NCBI GenBank assembly: GCA_949287365.1
Contig: CASEGC010000042.1
Coordinates: 1-61,846, forward strand
Direction of reading: 5' to 3'
Length of the DNA stretch: 61,846 bases
Origin: an uncultured Parabacteroides sp.
GTDB taxonomy: Bacteria; Bacteroidota; Bacteroidia; Bacteroidales; Tannerellaceae
In this document: positions 45,550-53,699 of the stretch, one piece after another
How the letters are laid out: every line of letters starts with the position of its first letter
Position numbering within the stretch: position 1 is the first letter of the stretch
Notes under the pieces: generated by a model
Seen by the model: the letters and a program-made list of their open reading frames with translations, nothing else
Database searches by the model: none
What the model was told of the DNA's origin: nothing
Translations under genes and position numbers: made by a program

Positions 45550-48099
45550 TTTCATCATGAACCGCACGCCTTTCGTCTGGATACCGGGATGGTCCTTGTA
45601 GGTCAAACGCCATACGTAATCCAATCGTAAGAACTTGAAGATATTCTCAATGCCTACGCCCACCTCCATGTAAGGCGTGGATGGGTCCATCACGTATGAG
45701 CCTTCCGGAAACAGGAACAATCCATCGTTGTTTTGTCCTTCGATGAACGGGTTGTTCTTGTCCGTCAAATGCCCGAACATGCCACGGAACGAGAAAACCT
45801 CGCGCCATTTCAGTTTCTTGATTAACGGTATGCGATTCAACAACGCTCCGTTCATGAAATAGGTGATATCCCACGAGGCGTATTCGTCATTGATGAACTC
45901 CATGGCGTTCATGTTCGTGTAAGATTCCGGCTGGACCAGATAAGATAAGTTCGCGTTGGGTAATATCAGCAACGGATAAGGCGCTTTGGTCCATACTTTC
46001 CCCGCTTTCGCCAAGATGTCCACATAACCGAACGCGGAGAACCAGAAACGTTTCTGTATGCCGAATTCCGTCTTCTGGTAATTGTATGAGCTACCTAACA
46101 CGTTTTGGAAAGCCATCGTATGATTCAGCGTGAATACTGGAGCGTCGAGCGTTATCGGGTATCGGTAATTACGGGTCTGATAGAATTTCTCGTTCGGCGC
46201 GAAACGGAGCTTGAACTCCAGTTCCGACATCTTATAGGAGTCGATGGAGGTGATTTCTCCATTCGGTCCGATACGGTCGAATACGGCGTATCCCGTGGAA
46301 TACTCCTTGAGGTTTCGAAGCACGGCTCCATACGCCCACCCGTTATAATGTTCCCGGTAATAGGTCAGTTCCGCTTTCCGCAAATAGGTGGCGCGGGTAT
46401 CTTTTTGACGCTTTAAGGCGAGGAACATGTTATCCTTGTTCGTGTACATGTATTGCTGACCTAATTGATTGATGTCGTAGAAGTATTCGAAACGGAGGGA
46501 ATGCACGGGGAATTCTTTCCGGTATTCTTTCTTGTCGATGAACGAATATTCCACGATACCGTCGTATTTCCATTTCCGGTCCTTGGTCCCGTATGCCACG
46601 TAGCCATCCAGAAACAGACGTTTGCTGAACGCTGTTGTCGTGGTTCCTCCGACACGGAAACGAGCGCCTTCTATCGCGTTTCCGCTGATATAGGTGTTCA
46701 TTGGTCCGAACTCGAATTTGCTCTTTTCCGGGACTTTGTTGGTCTCTATATATCCCGATGTCAGGATTGTGACGATTTTCTCGGTGGCGTAGAAGATTGG
46801 AACAGAACGGAGTTTCTCCATGAGTTTCTCTACGCTATTTTGCTTCCTGCCCTCCATTCCTTCCGGACGGTTATCCGCCCAAAAGTCCTCGGAACGCCGG
46901 TAAGCTTCCATGGGGATGATAACGGGCGCGCTCTCCTCGAAAATCGTGGAATCGTCCGGCGCTTTGAACGCTTGGTTCGTATAGATGTTTAATCGTCTGG
47001 CATACATGCCTTTTGACTTCTCCGTCAATTTGAAGTCCACGACGATGTCGTCTTTGGTTATGATGCGTGTACCGTCCGGAGCCCGGTCGAACGTTTGTTC
47101 GATTGTCATACCGCCAACGAAATTGAGGTTGATTTTTTTGGGGACATTCAATTTGACCCTTTGCACGAAAAAGGTAGAATCCAACGTGATGTACAGATGT
47201 CCGGTAAAGCCGAACGTCTCGGGCGTGAAGGGAGCGAATCCCAAATCCACGCATTTTTGTCCTTCCACCTCCAAGGTATCCAAAAGGTAATATTTGTAAA
47301 AGTTGGGTCCCATGGTCGACATCGGGCTGACGAACCGGTTCAGGAACAGAGGGATATCGTTTTGGAAGATGTCTACCTCGCGGAACACCTCGTTCAGGAA
47401 TTGTTGGATGCCGTCGCGGGAGAATACCTCATCTACCCCGGCCGCTTTTGTCGCTTTCACGAGTTTCTTCTCGGTCTTAGGCTCTTTCCGGTAATAGACG
47501 GTCTGGATTTTTTCCCGTTCCGAGACGGGAAGAATCGTTGTCCCTACATCCAGCGTATCGACGAAATCGACCAAGAAATCGAATTTCCCCGTTTTCCCCT
47601 TTTTCTTGGGCTTGGGCTGATAATCGTTGAGCGCGAAAACCATTTTCTCATATTGGTCGTATTGGAAATAGTCATGGTTGCGCGGGTCGTTGCTCTCTCG
47701 GCGGGCTATCGCGTTCTTTATGAAGATGACGGCCGGATTGTCTTTCTTGCTATATTTCTCTTTCGTGGGTTTTATCACGACTTCCGATATCTCGATACTC
47801 ATCGGTGCCAGTTGGATTTTCAGGCCAGTGGCCTTGCGCGGCACGAATTCCAGCTCTTTCTCCGCGTAACCTAAATAAGAGATTTGCAAGGTACGTACCT
47901 TGGACGAGGTGGAAATCTCGAAATTCCCGTTCAAATCCGTTGTCCCTCCGATTGTCGTACCTTTGAGCAAGACGGCCACGTAAGGTAAAGGCTCGCCTGT
48001 TATGGAGTCCGTTACGTTGCCTGTTATCATGAAGTTCTGGCCTTTCGCTACCCAAGCGATCACCAAGAAAAGAAGCGCGAATATTATTTTTTTGCCCAT
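45538..48099 (-). CDS. DUF5686-family outer-membrane protein with carboxypeptidase-regulatory-like domain
   Basis: About 853 residues from MGKKIIFALLFLVIAWVAKGQ, a clean signal peptide; in-frame ATGs lie upstream at 48117 and 48219. An N-terminal carboxypeptidase D regulatory-like beta sandwich (ITGNVTDSITGEPLPYVAVLLKGTTIGGTTDLNGNFEIS) is typical of Bacteroidetes outer-membrane proteins. The rest matches the DUF5686 group, with a C-terminal half of alternating strands and a terminal Phe (GVRFMMKLSF), consistent with a beta-barrel. Function unknown. It is convergent with dinB. Confidence 0.88.
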   Translation of the reverse strand: MGKKIIFALLFLVIAWVAKGQNFMITGNVTDSITGEPLPYVAVLLKGTTIGGTTDLNGNFEISTSSKVRTLQISYLGYAEKELEFVPRKATGLKIQLAPMSIEISEVVIKPTKEKYSKKDNPAVIFIKNAIARRESNDPRNHDYFQYDQYEKMVFALNDYQPKPKKKGKTGKFDFLVDFVDTLDVGTTILPVSEREKIQTVYYRKEPKTEKKLVKATKAAGVDEVFSRDGIQQFLNEVFREVDIFQNDIPLFLNRFVSPMSTMGPNFYKYYLLDTLEVEGQKCVDLGFAPFTPETFGFTGHLYITLDSTFFVQRVKLNVPKKINLNFVGGMTIEQTFDRAPDGTRIITKDDIVVDFKLTEKSKGMYARRLNIYTNQAFKAPDDSTIFEESAPVIIPMEAYRRSEDFWADNRPEGMEGRKQNSVEKLMEKLRSVPIFYATEKIVTILTSGYIETNKVPEKSKFEFGPMNTYISGNAIEGARFRVGGTTTTAFSKRLFLDGYVAYGTKDRKWKYDGIVEYSFIDKKEYRKEFPVHSLRFEYFYDINQLGQQYMYTNKDNMFLALKRQKDTRATYLRKAELTYYREHYNGWAYGAVLRNLKEYSTGYAVFDRIGPNGEITSIDSYKMSELEFKLRFAPNEKFYQTRNYRYPITLDAPVFTLNHTMAFQNVLGSSYNYQKTEFGIQKRFWFSAFGYVDILAKAGKVWTKAPYPLLILPNANLSYLVQPESYTNMNAMEFINDEYASWDITYFMNGALLNRIPLIKKLKWREVFSFRGMFGHLTDKNNPFIEGQNNDGLFLFPEGSYVMDPSTPYMEVGVGIENIFKFLRLDYVWRLTYKDHPGIQTKGVRFMMKLSF

Positions 48100-48347
48100 T
48101 AAGCCTGATGTCGTCATTAAACGACCGCGAAAATACAACAGGTTTGTAATATAGAATGTTCCAAAACGCATGTAATATATCCCAATTAACGATAAATATC
48201 GTGAAATGACGATTCCCATTCCGCGAAGATAGCTTGAAAAACGTTTCGGACGGGTTTTTCGCCTGTTTTTTGTTTTACGGGAATGTTCTATCTGTCAATT
48301 TGTTTCCCTTATATTGCCTCTTGTTTAATTAAATATATGGAACATGT

Positions 48348-49052
48348 ATGGTGTATGGTTATGTAAGAGTGAGCACGGACAAGCAGAGCGCGGAAAATCA
48401 ACGGTTTGAGATTGAGAAGTTCATGAGGTCGAGAAATATGAGAATCGACAGGTGGGTCGGCGAGACGATTAGCGGGAGCAAGTTGATTACCGAGCGTCAA
48501 TTGGGAAGGTTGTTGAGGCAAACACGTAAGGGAGATATTTTAATCACCACCGAATTATCGCGCTTCGGGCGCAATTTGATGCAGGTGATGAGTTTTCTGC
48601 ATCGATGCATGGAGAAGGAGATTATCGTGTTTACGGTGAAAGAGGGGTATGAGTTAGGGAACAATATCAGCAGCAAGATTCTCGCGTTCGCTTTTAGCTT
48701 GAGCGCGGAGATTGAGCGCAGCTTGATTTCGCAACGCACGAAAGAGGCTTTGGCGCGAAGGAAGCACGAGGGCGCTAAGTTGGGGCGTCCGAAAGGCCTG
48801 AAACCTTCGATGTGTAAGTTGAAAGGGAAAGAGGAGGCGATTCTGCAATATATCCAAGAGCACAAGTCTAAGGTGTACATCAGCAAGAAGTTAGGCGTTA
48901 GCCGACAGACCCTTAGGGCTTTCCTCAAGAGTCATCCGGAGATTCCCCGCGAATGGATACATATAGACGATATAGACGAGCAGGAGTTTTTTTTGACGAG
49001 AACGAAGGAGGGACGAGGAGGCCCGCCCGAAGATATCGTGGGACGGGCTTGA
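48348..49052 (+). CDS. Serine recombinase (resolvase/invertase family)
   Basis: A 234-residue small serine recombinase. The nucleophile is Ser9 in YGYVRVSTDKQSAENQ, the active-site Arg cluster is in TTELSRFGRN, and the long E helix is ISSKILAFAFSLSAEIERSLISQRTKEALARRKHEG. The DNA-binding GRPKG linker and a helix-turn-helix (SKVYISKKLGVSRQTLRAFLK) follow, then an unusual acidic tail of about 40 residues. Architecture resembles the Bacteroidales DNA invertases of the Mpi type that flip promoters at many loci, but resolvase function is equally possible. No paired inverted repeats bracketing a promoter are visible next to it. Confidence 0.9.
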   Translation: MVYGYVRVSTDKQSAENQRFEIEKFMRSRNMRIDRWVGETISGSKLITERQLGRLLRQTRKGDILITTELSRFGRNLMQVMSFLHRCMEKEIIVFTVKEGYELGNNISSKILAFAFSLSAEIERSLISQRTKEALARRKHEGAKLGRPKGLKPSMCKLKGKEEAILQYIQEHKSKVYISKKLGVSRQTLRAFLKSHPEIPREWIHIDDIDEQEFFLTRTKEGRGGPPEDIVGRA

Positions 49053-49091
49053 AAACTTGGCGGGTCCATGGGGAAAAAACGGAAAGTACCG

Positions 49092-49193
49092 GAGAAAAAG
49101 CCTATCTTTAGCCTAAAGATATGTATCTTTAACCTGCAGATATATATCTTTAAGCTGAAGATATGTATCTTTAGGCTAAAGATAGACTTTTTC
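49092..49193 (+). repeat. Dispersed palindromic repeat element, copy D (three 21-bp units)
   Basis: Units at 49115-49135, 49136-49156 and 49157-49177, preceded by GAGAAAAAGCCTATCTTTAG and followed by CTAAAGATAGACTTTTTCCC. It has the same three-unit form as copies A-C, with fully complementary outer arms (GAAAAAG...CTTTTTC). It lies in the 370-bp gap between the recombinase and pfp (49053-49422), where no other gene is seen. Confidence 0.9.
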
Positions 49194-49369
49194 CCTTGGA
49201 GTCTGGAGTTTTTCTCCCGTTTCTTTCCCTTTATATTCGGGCATATCTCTATTTATTCGGTGGGCGTGAACAATGACAAGTGTTCGTTTGGGATGCCTTG
49301 TTGGGACTCCGGTCGAGAACGGTCGCGGGTTTCTCTATTTGAATAGGTGCGGGAAATGTGGATTTTTCG

Positions 49370-49377
49370 TATATTTG
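49370..49377 (+). promoter_or_regulatory. -7 box of pfp
   Basis: TATATTTG, 45 bp upstream of the pfp start codon. The -33 element is not clear. Confidence 0.6.
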
Positions 49378-49422
49378 CACCGGCATTGGATTCGTATCTA
49401 ATAATTTCTAAATAACAAGGAA

Positions 49423-51075
49423 ATGACAAAAAGTGCATTACAAATCGCTAGAGCAGCTTATCAACCGAAGGTTCCGGCTGCGTTGAAAGGCTCCGTGAAA
49501 GCCGTTGACGGTGAATATACCCAATCGGTGGCCGATCAGGAGGAAATCAAGAAGTTATTCCCCAACACCTATGGGATGCCTGTCATCACTTTCGAGAAAA
49601 GCAATGAGAAGAAGGCTTTTCCCGCTATGAACGTGGGTGTTATCTTGTCTGGAGGTCAGGCCCCCGGAGGTCATAACGTGATAGCCGGATTGTTTGATGG
49701 CATCAAGGCGCATAACGCGGATTCCCGTCTGTATGGTTTCATCCTTGGGCCCGGTGGTTTGATCGACCATAAATATATGGAGTTGACTTCCGATATCATC
49801 GATGAGTATCGTAACACGGGTGGTTTCGATATGATAGGCTCCGGCCGTACGAAATTGGAGACGAAGGAACAATTCGATAAGGGCCTTGAGATATTGAAAG
49901 AGCTTGGCATCAAGGCGTTGGTGATTATTGGAGGTGATGATTCCAACACGAACGCTTGCGTGTTGGCGGAGTATTATAAGGCTATTGGCGCTGGCGTGCA
50001 AGTAATCGGTTGCCCGAAGACGATTGATGGTGACTTGAAGAACGAGCAAATCGAGACCTCGTTCGGTTTCGATACGGCTTGCAAGGTGTATTCGGAGGTA
50101 ATCGGTAACATCGAGCGCGATTGCAATTCCGCCCGTAAGTACTGGCACTTCATCAAGTTGATGGGTCGTTCGGCGTCGCATATCGCCTTGGAGTGCGCTT
50201 TGCAGACGCAACCGAACATCTGTATCATCTCAGAGGAGGTAGAGGAGAAGAACATGTCGCTGGACGATATCGTCACGTATATCGCCGATATCGTGGCTAA
50301 GCGCGCGGCCGAGGGAAATAACTTCGGTACGGTCTTGATTCCGGAAGGTTTAATCGAGTTCGTCCCGGCGATGAAACGTCTGATTGCCGAGTTGAACGAT
50401 TTCTTGGCTAAACATGACGCCGAGTTCAAGATGATTAAGCGTAGCGAGCAACGTTCTTATATCATCAGCAAGTTGACGAAGGAGAACTCCGAGCTTTACG
50501 CTTCCCTGCCGGAAGGCGTGGCCCGTCAGTTGTCTTTAGACCGCGACCCGCACGGAAATGTGCAAGTCTCTTTAATCGAGACCGAGAAATTGTTGTCGGA
50601 GATGGTCGGCAAGAAGTTGGCTGAGTGGAAAGCCGAGGGTAAATATGTCGGTAAGTTCGCCGCCCAGCATCACTTCTTCGGCTATGAGGGCCGTTGCGCC
50701 GCTCCGTCGAACTACGACGCCGATTATTGCTATTCCTTGGGTTATACGGCCTCTTGCTTGATAGCCGCAGGCAAGACGGGTTATATGTCGTCCGTACGTA
50801 ACACGACGGCTCCGGCCGACCAGTGGATCGCGGGCGGTATTCCTGTCACGATGATGATGAACATGGAGAAACGTCATGGCGAGATGAAGCCGGTTATCCA
50901 GAAAGCTTTGGTTAAGTTGGATGGCGCTCCGTTCAAGGCGTTCGCCGTTAAGCGTGAGGAGTGGGCTTTGACTACGAGCTATGTATATCCGGGTCCGATT
51001 CAGTATTTTGGCCCGACAGAGGTTTGCGACCAACCGACGAAGACGTTGCAATTGGAGCAAGCCGCTTCTAAATAA
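49423..51075 (+). CDS. pfp: Diphosphate-dependent 6-phosphofructokinase
   Basis: A 550-residue long-type PFK that phosphorylates fructose 6-phosphate with PPi, reversibly. The phosphate-donor signature is GGDDS (170-174) where ATP enzymes have GGDGS, and PKTIDGDL (198-205) carries the Lys typical of PPi enzymes. The phosphate loop is [11 protein letters not shown] (75-84). PPi use lets the cell recycle pyrophosphate from biosynthesis and run the step in either direction. Monocistronic, ending at a bidirectional terminator. Confidence 0.96.
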   Translation: MTKSALQIARAAYQPKVPAALKGSVKAVDGEYTQSVADQEEIKKLFPNTYGMPVITFEKSNEKKAFPAMNVGVILSGGQAPGGHNVIAGLFDGIKAHNADSRLYGFILGPGGLIDHKYMELTSDIIDEYRNTGGFDMIGSGRTKLETKEQFDKGLEILKELGIKALVIIGGDDSNTNACVLAEYYKAIGAGVQVIGCPKTIDGDLKNEQIETSFGFDTACKVYSEVIGNIERDCNSARKYWHFIKLMGRSASHIALECALQTQPNICIISEEVEEKNMSLDDIVTYIADIVAKRAAEGNNFGTVLIPEGLIEFVPAMKRLIAELNDFLAKHDAEFKMIKRSEQRSYIISKLTKENSELYASLPEGVARQLSLDRDPHGNVQVSLIETEKLLSEMVGKKLAEWKAEGKYVGKFAAQHHFFGYEGRCAAPSNYDADYCYSLGYTASCLIAAGKTGYMSSVRNTTAPADQWIAGGIPVTMMMNMEKRHGEMKPVIQKALVKLDGAPFKAFAVKREEWALTTSYVYPGPIQYFGPTEVCDQPTKTLQLEQAASK

Positions 51076-51117
51076 GGCCATTGGTTTATTTTATAAGTTA
51101 GTTAATAAAAGATGATG

Positions 51118-51160
51118 AATGGCACGTTCCCCGTGATGGGGCGCATGCCATTCTTGTTTT
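51118..51160. terminator. Bidirectional terminator between pfp and thrC
   Basis: GAATGGCA (51118-51125) pairs with TGCCATTC (51146-51153), with an inner CCCC/GGGG pair. T runs follow on the plus strand and A-rich sequence precedes it, serving the two convergent transcripts. Confidence 0.85.
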
Positions 51161-52472
51161 ACCTTTCCATCAAGAAGGTTTTGAAGCTGTCGAAGTCTTT
51201 CTTTAGCGCGACGCTTTGTTTTTCCCCTCGCATGAACGCTTTCAGTTTGTCCGGGATTTCGATGTCCGTGCTCAAGATTCTATCTACCACGCTTTTGAAT
51301 TTGGCGGGATGGGCGGTCTCTAAAAACACTCCGGTCTCGTTTGGACTCAGGAGATAGTCTACGAGCCCTTGGAAACCGCAAGCCCCGTGCGGGTCGAGTA
51401 CATAGCCGGTCTCCTCGTAGGTCTTTCGCATCGTGGAGGCGATTTGTTCGTCCGTGTATCGATAACCGGAGATGATTTGGCATATCGCCTTGTGCGGATT
51501 CCCGTTTTCGCCGAACAGGTCTAAGATGCGGGCGAAATTACTGGGTGCTCCCACGTCCATGGCGTTCGCTATCGTAGCTACGGATGGGCGAGGCGTGTAA
51601 ATCCCCGTGTTCAGGTATTCGAGGAAAACGTCATTCCTATTGTTGGCGGCTATGAAACGTTTGATGGGAAGCCCCATCCAATAGGCGAAAAGCCCTGCCG
51701 TGATGTTCCCGAAATTGCCGCTGGGCACGCTTATCACCACCTCATTCGCTTTGTCTAATCTGTCTAATTGGGCGTAGGCGTTGAAATAGTAGAAAGATTG
51801 CGGAAGGAAACGGGCCACGTTGATGGAGTTCGCGGAGGTGAGTCGCATGTGGTTGTTCAGTTCCTTATCCATGAAAGCCGTCTTGACTAAGGCTTGGCAA
51901 TCGTCGAAGGTGCCGTCTATTTCCAGCGCCGTGATATTTTGCCCTAACGTGGTGAACTGGCATTCTTGGATGGGGCTGACTTTCCCTTTGGGGTAAAGTA
52001 CGTACACGTGAATCCCGGGCACGCCCAAGAAGCCGTTGGCGACGGCGCTTCCCGTATCTCCGGAGGTGGCGACCAATACGTTTACTTGCGACAATCCTTC
52101 TTTCTTTATGAAATAGCCTAACAAACGGGCCATGAATCGACCGCCTACGTCCTTGAACGCCAATGTCGGTCCATGGAATAACTCCAAGCTATACATATTG
52201 TCTTTCACCGGAACGAGCGGCGTGTCGAACGATAATGTCTCCGTTACGATCGCCATTAACGTATCCGCTTCGATGTCATCTCCAAAAAAGGCTCGCGCTA
52301 CGATATATGCGATCTCATGGAACGATTTGTCCTTCAATCGGGAAATCGTGTTTCCATCTAATTTGTTGATATGTTGAGGCATGTACAACCCTTTGTCGTC
52401 CGCCAAACCTTTTACTACCGCTTCCTCCAAACTCGCTAAAGGAGCTCGCAGGTTCGTACTATAATATTTCAT
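51159..52472 (-). CDS. thrC: Threonine synthase
   Basis: A PLP enzyme converting O-phosphohomoserine to threonine, 437 residues. The PLP lysine is K107 in ELFHGPTLAFKDVGGRF. The phosphate-binding and substrate segments include LVATSGDTGSAVANGF and ISVPSGNFGNITAGLFAYWMGLP. This is the class with an N-terminal extension (MKYYSTNLRAPLASLEEAVVKGLADDKGLYMP). It starts three bases after the PGM-like gene and is the last gene of the thr operon. Confidence 0.97.
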   Translation of the reverse strand: MKYYSTNLRAPLASLEEAVVKGLADDKGLYMPQHINKLDGNTISRLKDKSFHEIAYIVARAFFGDDIEADTLMAIVTETLSFDTPLVPVKDNMYSLELFHGPTLAFKDVGGRFMARLLGYFIKKEGLSQVNVLVATSGDTGSAVANGFLGVPGIHVYVLYPKGKVSPIQECQFTTLGQNITALEIDGTFDDCQALVKTAFMDKELNNHMRLTSANSINVARFLPQSFYYFNAYAQLDRLDKANEVVISVPSGNFGNITAGLFAYWMGLPIKRFIAANNRNDVFLEYLNTGIYTPRPSVATIANAMDVGAPSNFARILDLFGENGNPHKAICQIISGYRYTDEQIASTMRKTYEETGYVLDPHGACGFQGLVDYLLSPNETGVFLETAHPAKFKSVVDRILSTDIEIPDKLKAFMRGEKQSVALKKDFDSFKTFLMER

Positions 52473-52475
52473 GGT

Positions 52476-53684
52476 CTAATCTTTTAGAAATTCTTTAATA
52501 AATTGGTCGTTCTCTAAGATACCGTATTTCCCTTCTCTTACGGAAAACTCGTCAAAACAAATTACCGAGTCCGGTTGCTGCCCGGGTTTATAGATTAGGA
52601 AGGGAACAGGAGTGTTCGTATGTGTGCGGACAGCGCATGGCGTGGGATGATCGGGCAATATTGCTATCGCTATCGGTTCGTCCCATTTCTGCGTCTCCTC
52701 ATGGATGATACGCACGATTCGATTGTCCAGATTCTCTATCGTTTTTATCTTTAGCCCGATGTCACCTTCATGTCCCGCCTCATCGCTCGCTTCGACGTGC
52801 AAATAGACGAAGTCGTTTGTCTTCAGCGCTTCTAAAGCGGCTTGCGCTTTCCCTTCGTAGTTGGTGTCATACAAGCCGGTGGCTCCTTTTACATGGATGA
52901 CTTTTAATCCAGCGTAAACACCTATACCTCGAATCAGGTCCACGGCGGAGATTACGGCACCTTCTTTTATCCCGTACATTTCCCGCATCGTTCGCATCGC
53001 GGGACGGTAGCCGGGAGACCAAGGCCATATACTGTTCGCAGGGTCTTTGCCTGCGGCGATACGTCGTAAGTTGATTGGGTGGTCTTTTAGTATCTTTTGC
53101 GACCGAAGAATCAAATCGTTCAGAAGGTCCGCGGTCTCTTGGGCTTCCGGAAGCTCCGGCTTGACCATCAATGGACGAAACGGGCGCGAAGGGACATCAT
53201 GAGGAGGCGTGCAATCCAAATATTTGTTTCCTTTGTTGATGACCAACAAATGACGGTAAGAGACTCCGGTATGGAATTTGATACGTTCGGAACCTAAGCG
53301 CTCGTTCAGGAACCGGATGAGTTCATCCGCCTCTTCTGTCGAGATGTGACCGGCGGAATGGTTTTTCAGTATATCACCTTCCACGCAAATCAAATTGCAA
53401 CGCATCGCCATCTCGTCAGGCTGTAAATCGACACCCATACTTGCGGCTTCCAAAACGCCGCGACCCTCATATACGGAGGGTAAGTCATAACCTAATACGG
53501 CCATGTTCGCAACCTCACTTCCGGGATGAAAACCATCAGCCACGGTTTTCATTCGTCCGGTCACGCCTAATTGGGCCAGTCGGTCCATATAGGGCGTGTG
53601 GGCGTATTGCAAGGGAGTTTTACCGCCCAAAGCCTCTATTGGCTCGTCGGCCATGCCATCACCTAAGATAATGATGTGTTTCAT
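52476..53684 (-). CDS. ApgM-like phosphoglycerate mutase family protein, probable homoserine kinase
   Basis: A 402-residue alkaline-phosphatase-superfamily protein related to archaeal-type cofactor-independent phosphoglycerate mutase. Motifs are KHIIILGDGMADEPIEALGGKTPLQYA at the N-terminus, the metal-binding VEASDEAGHEGD and ILPDHPTPCAVRTH near the C-terminus. It lies exactly between thrA (15 bp) and thrC (3 bp), and no GHMP-type thrB is present. Genetic work in Bacteroides thetaiotaomicron has assigned homoserine kinase activity to this family (recalled knowledge), so this is the probable missing step; mutase activity is the alternative. Confidence 0.85.
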   Translation of the reverse strand: MKHIIILGDGMADEPIEALGGKTPLQYAHTPYMDRLAQLGVTGRMKTVADGFHPGSEVANMAVLGYDLPSVYEGRGVLEAASMGVDLQPDEMAMRCNLICVEGDILKNHSAGHISTEEADELIRFLNERLGSERIKFHTGVSYRHLLVINKGNKYLDCTPPHDVPSRPFRPLMVKPELPEAQETADLLNDLILRSQKILKDHPINLRRIAAGKDPANSIWPWSPGYRPAMRTMREMYGIKEGAVISAVDLIRGIGVYAGLKVIHVKGATGLYDTNYEGKAQAALEALKTNDFVYLHVEASDEAGHEGDIGLKIKTIENLDNRIVRIIHEETQKWDEPIAIAILPDHPTPCAVRTHTNTPVPFLIYKPGQQPDSVICFDEFSVREGKYGILENDQFIKEFLKD

Positions 53685-53699
53685 ACCAATGTGATTTTA

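Noticed and set aside
7907..49193. The dispersed 21-bp arrays as CRISPR arrays
   Set aside because: Units abut without unique spacers, there are always three of them, and no cas gene is present.
49068..49346. 92-codon frame through repeat copy D (IFSLKICIFNLQIYIF...)
   Set aside because: The seven-residue periodicity is just the 21-bp repeat; equivalent frames appear in copies B and C on either strand, with no conserved start or stop.
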